Source: Algisphaera sp039180025
Lineage (GTDB): Bacteria > Planctomycetota > Phycisphaerae > Phycisphaerales > Phycisphaeraceae
Direction: 5' to 3'
NCBI GenBank assembly: GCA_039180025.1
Contig: JBCDDZ010000006.1
Location: 42,152-106,151 of the forward strand
Length of the DNA: 64,000 bases
Positions 58,577-64,000 of the stretch are shown piece by piece. The translations under genes and the position numbers were made by a program. Position 1 is the stretch's first letter. Each line of letters starts with the position of its first letter. The notes below the pieces were generated by a model. It saw only the letters and a list, made by a program, of their open reading frames with translations, made no database searches and had not been told where the DNA came from.

Positions 58577-58679
58577 GAAGGAGATCTCCGTCGTGGGTTG
58601 GGATCAGGCCCAGCACGGTTGGCCGGGCCGACGGTGAGGTGCAGCGGGCGGTACATCGCCGGCCGATTTCGAACCATAC

Positions 58680-58685
58680 AGTGTA
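58680..58685 (-). promoter_or_regulatory. Candidate rpsR -10 element TACACT
   Basis: On the minus strand TACACT lies about 104 bases before the rpsR ATG and just past the stop of the NIF3-like gene. It would give a leader of nearly 100 bases, in contrast to the leaderless pattern nearby. Confidence 0.35.
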
Positions 58686-58698
58686 GCCGCTCCGCTGC

Positions 58699-59853
58699 CT
58701 AACGCAACGCCAGCGGGACCCGGTCGGCGGCGCTGACGTGCCAGTCGATCCCGCCCGCGGCGGCCTGCGTCAGGCGATCGCGGTAGGTCGGCAGGTACGG
58801 CCGCTCGGTGTTTGTGTGCCCCGCCAACACCACGACCTTGCCCCGTTGCACGAAGTCGAGCACCTGGTGGTGCTGCATCTCGCCGGTTACGTAGGCGTCG
58901 GCCGCTTGGTACTTCTTGAACAAGCCGCCGCCCGAGCCGACGCACACCGCGACCGTGATCAGCTTCCCGGGGTGCAGGTCGGGGTCGCTGCCCATGAAAG
59001 GCTCCGGCACGGCCAGTTTCACGTCCTTCAGCCCCAGCCGTTTCTTCACCCGCGACGCCAACGTCGCCGGGACGATCGGCTGCTTGAGCAACACCACCCG
59101 CCCCGCGCCCTGCTCTTCGTCTTCGGGCACGTAGTGGTCGGCCAGATCGAACACGTCGATCGCCGGCTCCTCGTAAGGGTGGGCTTGCCGGATCGCCCGC
59201 AGCACCTCGCCGGTCTGGCCGGGGTTGCAAATCATCTCGACCCGCGTTTCTTCGACCCGTTGCGGTTGGTGGACTTCGCCGATCGCGGGGTTGGCCCCGG
59301 CTTCGGGGGTGAACGTGCCGACGCCGTCGACGTTGAACGAGCACGCCGAGTATCGGCCGATCCCCCCGGCCCCCGCGTCGCTCATCGCTTGCCGCACCCG
59401 CTCGGCGTCGGCCCGCGGGACATACACCACGACCTTCTGCTCGTATCGCGTCGCCTTCTGGCTCCCGATGGCCCTACGGAGTGTGGCGTTACCCAACCCG
59501 TCACAGAGCCAATCGTTCGTTCCGCCACGCACGGCGTCGAGCGCCGTGTGCGGCGAGTACACCGCCAGGCCCCGCCGCATCGCTTCGTAAATACGTCTCT
59601 GGGTCCAGGGGCCATCGGCCGTCAACGCCGTGAGCGGCTCAAAGATCGGCGGGTGGTACGCCACGATCAGTTGGCACTTCTTCTCCACCGCCTCCGCCAC
59701 GACCGCCTCGGTCAGGTCGATGCACAGCAGCCCCCGCGACACCCGCTGCCCGGGATCGCCGACCTGCAAGCCCACCTTGTCCCACGGCTCGGCCAACCCC
59801 TCGGGTGCCACCTCCCGCAGCCCGTCCAGCACGTCTCGTAATCGCATCGCCAT
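58699..59853 (-). CDS. NIF3-like dinuclear metal-centre protein (YqfO type)
   Basis: 384 residues from ATG 59853 (MAMRLRDVLDGL). The NIF3 halves show GLQVGDPGQRVSRGLLCIDL, the metal site IVAYHPPIFEPL, VYSPHTALDAV and, at the end, MQHHQVLDFVQRGK and AGHTNTERPYLP. Between them, around residues 130-245, sits the inserted PII/CutA-like domain seen in YqfO-type proteins (KVVVYVPRADAERVRQAMS, PYEEPAIDVFDL). The family has been proposed to act as GTP cyclohydrolase-like or metal-dependent hydrolases; the physiological role is open. The frame extends to 60078 but that part is unrelated. A 71-residue gene is divergent. Confidence 0.9.
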   Translation of the reverse strand: MAMRLRDVLDGLREVAPEGLAEPWDKVGLQVGDPGQRVSRGLLCIDLTEAVVAEAVEKKCQLIVAYHPPIFEPLTALTADGPWTQRRIYEAMRRGLAVYSPHTALDAVRGGTNDWLCDGLGNATLRRAIGSQKATRYEQKVVVYVPRADAERVRQAMSDAGAGGIGRYSACSFNVDGVGTFTPEAGANPAIGEVHQPQRVEETRVEMICNPGQTGEVLRAIRQAHPYEEPAIDVFDLADHYVPEDEEQGAGRVVLLKQPIVPATLASRVKKRLGLKDVKLAVPEPFMGSDPDLHPGKLITVAVCVGSGGGLFKKYQAADAYVTGEMQHHQVLDFVQRGKVVVLAGHTNTERPYLPTYRDRLTQAAAGGIDWHVSAADRVPLALR

Positions 59854-59911
59854 CCCCTCAGGATACCGCCCTACGCTCAAGCCTACGCCCGGATCCGCCG
59901 ATAACTGCGTC

Positions 59912-60127
59912 ATGGACGTTACGCCCCCCACGCCACCCGCGGCACCCCGCACCGCCGCCGACATCCTCGCCGACCTCCGGTCCCTCGACCGCGAGAACGA
60001 TCGGCTCGAACTCCATGCCGCCATGATCCGCCAGAACCTCAAAGCCGCCGAGGCCCGGCTCGATGCCCCCGCCGCCATGGACGCCTATCTCGATCGGGCC
60101 GCGCATCAACTCCGCCGCGTGGGTTGA
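59912..60127 (+). CDS. Small helical protein divergent from the NIF3-like gene
   Basis: 71 residues: a Pro/Ala-rich start (PPTPPAAPRTAAD) and two amphipathic helices (LADLRSLDRENDRLELHAAM, then LKAAEARLDAPAAMDAYLDR). The codon use is typical of the neighbourhood and the frame closes neatly before the convergent membrane gene. No family is recognised. The Leu/Arg/Glu heptads suggest a small coiled-coil dimer. No clear ribosome site is present. Confidence 0.45.
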   Translation: MDVTPPTPPAAPRTAADILADLRSLDRENDRLELHAAMIRQNLKAAEARLDAPAAMDAYLDRAAHQLRRVG

Positions 60128-60174
60128 CCCAACCGATCGGCGGGCTCGCGGCCGTCGATCGCAACCACCTCCCT

Positions 60175-60567
60175 TCAGCCCGAGAACATAAACACGCTGA
60201 TACCGAGAAAAATAAACCACATCACCGCCAAACCGCAGGTCACGATCACCCCCCCGGTGAACAAGAGCACGGTGGACCACCGCGTCCGCCACCCCAGCCA
60301 CGCCAGATAAATTTCGGCGACCGGCGCGGCAAAAAAACAGAAGTTGGCGATCACCCCGCCCACCGCACAAAGCCCCAGATACCCCAGCCAAACCTCCAGC
60401 GAAGGCCAATCAGGGGCTGCGTAAATCGCAAACGCCGCCAGCAAAATCAAACCCATCACCAGGTTGTAAATCAGCCGCAGTTTTTCCCACCGGATAAAGA
60501 TCTGCTTGGCTTCGCCCCGTGTCAGCCGCGAGGGGGGTGGCGTTTGATCGACGACGGCAGCTTCCAT
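60175..60567 (-). CDS. Small integral membrane protein, four helices
   Basis: 130 residues. After a cytoplasmic start (SRLTRGEAKQIFIRWEKLRL) four hydrophobic segments follow: NLVMGLILLAAFAIYA, LGYLGLCAVGGVIANFCFFA, a short AEIYLAWLGW stretch and STVLLFTGGVIVTCGLAVMW. The pattern fits a compact membrane protein of unknown function; I know similar ones only as uncharacterised. Its stop and the aminotransferase region are on the same strand; the aminotransferase starts upstream and ends four bases before this start, so the two are probably co-transcribed. Confidence 0.75.
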   Translation of the reverse strand: MEAAVVDQTPPPSRLTRGEAKQIFIRWEKLRLIYNLVMGLILLAAFAIYAAPDWPSLEVWLGYLGLCAVGGVIANFCFFAAPVAEIYLAWLGWRTRWSTVLLFTGGVIVTCGLAVMWFIFLGISVFMFSG

Positions 60568-60571
60568 GGAC

Positions 60572-61777
60572 TTACCCCACCGCCGCGGCGGGCTTGTTCA
60601 GCACGCGGTTGAGGTTCCGCATCGCCTGGCGGATCCGCTGTTCGTTCTCGACGAGCGCCAGCCGGACATAACCCTCGCCGCGGGGGCCGAACGCTGCGCC
60701 GGGGGTCATCGCGACCTCGGCCTGTTCGACCATTGCCACGCAGAATTCGTCCGTGCTCCCGCCGAAAGCGACCAAGTGGTCGGGGTTGACCTTCGCCCAG
60801 AGGAACATCGACGCCTGGGGCGAATCGACTTCCCAGCCGAGCTTCCGCAGCTCTTTCACCAGCAGGTCCCGCCGCGCCGCGTACTTGAGGTTCTGCTGCT
60901 CGATATGGGAATCCCCTTCACGCATGGCGATGATCGCGGCGATCTGCACCGCCTGAAAAATGCCGTAGTCGTAGTAGCCCTTGACCGTCGCCAGCCCGTC
61001 GATCATCGCCGCGTTGCCGCAGCAGAACCCGATGCGCCAGCCCGCCATGTTGTACGGCTTACTCAGCGTGGTGAACTCCACGCCGTAGTCCTTGGCCCCC
61101 TCGGCCTGGAGCAGCGACGGGGCTTTGTAGCCATCGAAGCACGTCTCGCCGTAAGCGAAATCGTTGATCACCATCACGCCGTGCCGGCGGCAGAGCTCGA
61201 CCACCTTCGGGAAAAAATCGTCGTCGACGGTCATCGCCGTGGGGTTGTGCGGGTAGCAAAGGATCACCAGCTTCGGCTGGGGCTGCATCGAATCCAGCAC
61301 GTGGTCGATCCGGTCCAGAAAGGTGTCATCATTCCCCAGCGGCACGCTGATGGTCGAAGCCCCCGCCAACACCACCGCCGTCGTGTGGATCTGGAACGCC
61401 GGGTCGGCGACCACCGCCGTGTCCCCGGGCCCCAGCAACGCGAGCATCAGGTGGCTGAACCCTTCTTTACTCCCGATGGTCGCGATGACCTCTTTGTCGG
61501 GGTCCAGGTCCACGCCCCATTTACGCTTGTACTTGATCGCCATGTCGCGGCGGAGGTTGTATACGCCTTTCGACACCGAGTACCGGCTGTTACGCGGGTC
61601 CTCCACCGCGCTGCGCAGCTTCTCCACCACCGCGTCCGGCGGCGCGTCCGAGGGGTTGCCCATGTTCATGTCGATCACGTCCGCCCCGGCCTTGCGGCGG
61701 TCGTAGATCATCTGCTTGAGCCGGCCCAGCACGTAGGGCGGGAGGCGTTGAATTCGGCTGGCGTAGTGGATGTCCAA
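60572..61777 (-). CDS. alaC: AlaC-type class I/II aminotransferase
   Basis: 401 residues from TTG 61777; no ATG or GTG is available upstream in frame, and the TTG yields the expected MDIHYASRIQRLPPYVLGRL. Motifs: DVIDMNMGNPSDAPPDAVVE, CYPHNPTAMTVDDDFF, VINDFAYGETCFDGY, and TTLSKPYNMAGWRIGFCCGN with the PLP lysine. The sequence belongs to the glutamate-pyruvate/LL-DAP-aminotransferase-related group represented by AlaC, which makes alanine. A role in LL-diaminopimelate synthesis is less likely by motif but not excluded. The unusual start codon probably limits translation. Confidence 0.85.
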   Translation of the reverse strand: MDIHYASRIQRLPPYVLGRLKQMIYDRRKAGADVIDMNMGNPSDAPPDAVVEKLRSAVEDPRNSRYSVSKGVYNLRRDMAIKYKRKWGVDLDPDKEVIATIGSKEGFSHLMLALLGPGDTAVVADPAFQIHTTAVVLAGASTISVPLGNDDTFLDRIDHVLDSMQPQPKLVILCYPHNPTAMTVDDDFFPKVVELCRRHGVMVINDFAYGETCFDGYKAPSLLQAEGAKDYGVEFTTLSKPYNMAGWRIGFCCGNAAMIDGLATVKGYYDYGIFQAVQIAAIIAMREGDSHIEQQNLKYAARRDLLVKELRKLGWEVDSPQASMFLWAKVNPDHLVAFGGSTDEFCVAMVEQAEVAMTPGAAFGPRGEGYVRLALVENEQRIRQAMRNLNRVLNKPAAAVG

Positions 61778-61864
61778 GGCAAGTCTCGCGGTGGGCTTAG
61801 GAAACGAACAGCAATTGAAGTCTACGCCGAGCGCCCGCCCGCCGCGACGTCCGGGCCGACGGCT

Positions 61865-62839
61865 TCACGGGCCCCGCAGCAATTCCGTACGCCGGCGGTC
61901 CCACTGTGCCTTAAGCTCGGGGTCCAGCACCACCACCTCGGCCCCGCGAACCAGCTCACGCGCCAACTGCTCCATCAGCACCCGCTCGGCCCGCCGACGC
62001 ACCGCCCGGGCCAGGTCACCGCGCACGTCTTCAAATTGTACCCCGTCGCCGGGGATTTTTTCTTCGAGACGGATCAGCGCAAACCCGCCGCCCAGCGCGA
62101 CCGGTGCGGATACGTCTCCCACCGCCAGGCCCGCCAGCGTGCTCCGCAGCACCTCCGGGTAGCTGGTGTCGTCCGGGCGGATCGGCGAGAGCAGCCCGCC
62201 CTGGGCCGCGCTCGAATCCGTCGAAAAATCGATCGCGAGTTGCGTAAACGAGCTGCCCTCGGCCAGCGCCTCCCGCCGCAGCCGCTGCGCCTGATTCAGC
62301 GTCGGCACCAGGATCAGCCGAGCCCGGTCCGACGGCCCGTGTCGTAGCCGGTAGGCCCGCCGCAGCGCCGCCTCCCCCACCGTCACCTCGTCCGCCACCA
62401 GCGCCCGCAGCCCCGCGTTGCGTTCCAGCAGCGCCGCGAACCGCGTCTGCCCCCAGCCCCGCCGACGACGCAGCTCGCCGAGCAGGCGGACCGCGTCGTC
62501 CTCGTCGTCCGACAGCGTTCCTAGAATCAGTTCCTGCTCGGCGTCGATTGCGTCCTGTGAAAGCGTGATCCCTTCCTGCTCCAACCGACGACGCAGCATC
62601 GTGCCCACGATCGACTCGCCCAAGAGATCGGCCCCCGAGGCCTCGATGAAGGCCGATAGCAGCCCCTCGACCCGCACCGCTTCGCCGCCCACGTAAGCCA
62701 GAACCCCGCCGCGGTCGGCCTGCCCCCGTGCGCGATCGACCTGCTCCCCGGCCGGGGGCGACGCGGGGCCCGGAGACTGGCAGCCGATCGCGAGAAAGGC
62801 GACAATCCCCATCATCAATCTAGCGGCAAGCATATGCAC
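61865..62839 (-). CDS. Parvulin-type peptidyl-prolyl isomerase lipoprotein
   Basis: 324 residues (or 322 from the second Met). The signal LMMGIVAFLAIGC ends in a lipobox IGC-Q. An N-terminal SurA-like helical chaperone region (ALRRAYRLRHGPSDRARLIL leads out of it) is followed by a PpiC domain: LAEGSSFTQLAIDFSTDSSA, QGGLLSPIRPDDTSYPEVLR and FALIRLEEKIPGD, with a C-terminal helix. PrsA/SurA-type proteins assist folding of exported proteins in the cell envelope. It stands upstream of the aminotransferase gene on the same strand, 87 bases apart. Confidence 0.85.
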   Translation of the reverse strand: MHMLAARLMMGIVAFLAIGCQSPGPASPPAGEQVDRARGQADRGGVLAYVGGEAVRVEGLLSAFIEASGADLLGESIVGTMLRRRLEQEGITLSQDAIDAEQELILGTLSDDEDDAVRLLGELRRRRGWGQTRFAALLERNAGLRALVADEVTVGEAALRRAYRLRHGPSDRARLILVPTLNQAQRLRREALAEGSSFTQLAIDFSTDSSAAQGGLLSPIRPDDTSYPEVLRSTLAGLAVGDVSAPVALGGGFALIRLEEKIPGDGVQFEDVRGDLARAVRRRAERVLMEQLARELVRGAEVVVLDPELKAQWDRRRTELLRGP

Positions 62840-62884
62840 CCGCGCACGCTAACCCCCACCCCGGAGCCCGTCAAAGGAGCACGC

Positions 62885-64000
<1,116 letters not shown>

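Noticed and set aside
60566..62347. 593-codon plus-strand frame opposite the aminotransferase and the isomerase lipoprotein
   Set aside because: Shadow of two clear minus-strand genes; composition dominated by Arg, His and Pro.

Overview
The window is about 64 kb of GC-rich bacterial chromosome. The gene content suggests a planctomycete, most likely of the class Phycisphaerae. The signs are type II-secretion-like pseudopilins with an enlarged GspK, a stand-alone pseudopilin of the planctomycete kind, a PEP-CTERM exported protein, a WXG100-like/FtsK cassette of the type seen in planctomycetes, several lipoproteins with clear lipoboxes, and very large secreted TPR/beta-propeller proteins. This placement is an inference from families and style; no rRNA or marker phylogeny was possible.

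Layout. 1-6010: end of a GspJ-like pseudopilin gene, a giant GspK-like protein, a HIT protein and a further pseudopilin. 6039-7792 (minus): hisC-hisB. 8026-11016: a secreted helical-repeat protein and a DegT-type aminotransferase. 11125-16241: a tight four-gene cassette of three small helical proteins (two WXG100-like) and a 1345-residue membrane FtsK/SpoIIIE ATPase. 16297-24402: asd, a 1449-residue secreted TPR/PQQ-propeller protein, glyA and ispH. 24403-31207: an IS630 remnant, a lipoprotein and its neighbour, divergent folD/cinA, tRNA-Arg(TCT), a decayed IS5-type transposase and comM. 31362-41637: an HTH-membrane protein, psd, carA, a PEP-CTERM protein in an AT-rich island, speA, a TSUP transporter, an ASCH protein, nadC and birA. 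41921-51580: a propeller/coiled-coil lipoprotein and a signalling block (OmpR-type regulator, small protein, kinase-like 203-residue protein, 1678-residue CheB-CheR-PAS-kinase-receiver hybrid). 51751-58576 (minus): exported DJ-1-like protein, pgl, a secreted beta-rich protein, zwf, mnmG, rpsR. 58699-64000: NIF3-like protein, two small proteins, an AlaC-type aminotransferase, a parvulin lipoprotein and a zinc-ribbon protein cut by the window end, where the DNA turns into a suspicious C homopolymer.

Most genes are housekeeping: histidine, lysine/threonine, serine/one-carbon, isoprenoid, NAD, biotin, polyamine, pyrimidine and pentose-phosphate metabolism. The accessory interest lies in the WXG/FtsK cassette, in the signalling block with a candidate phosphotransfer intermediate, and in a recurrent -10-like TANNNT element 5-9 nt before start codons, which suggests that many promoter-proximal genes are transcribed with almost no leader while operon-internal genes keep Shine-Dalgarno sites.
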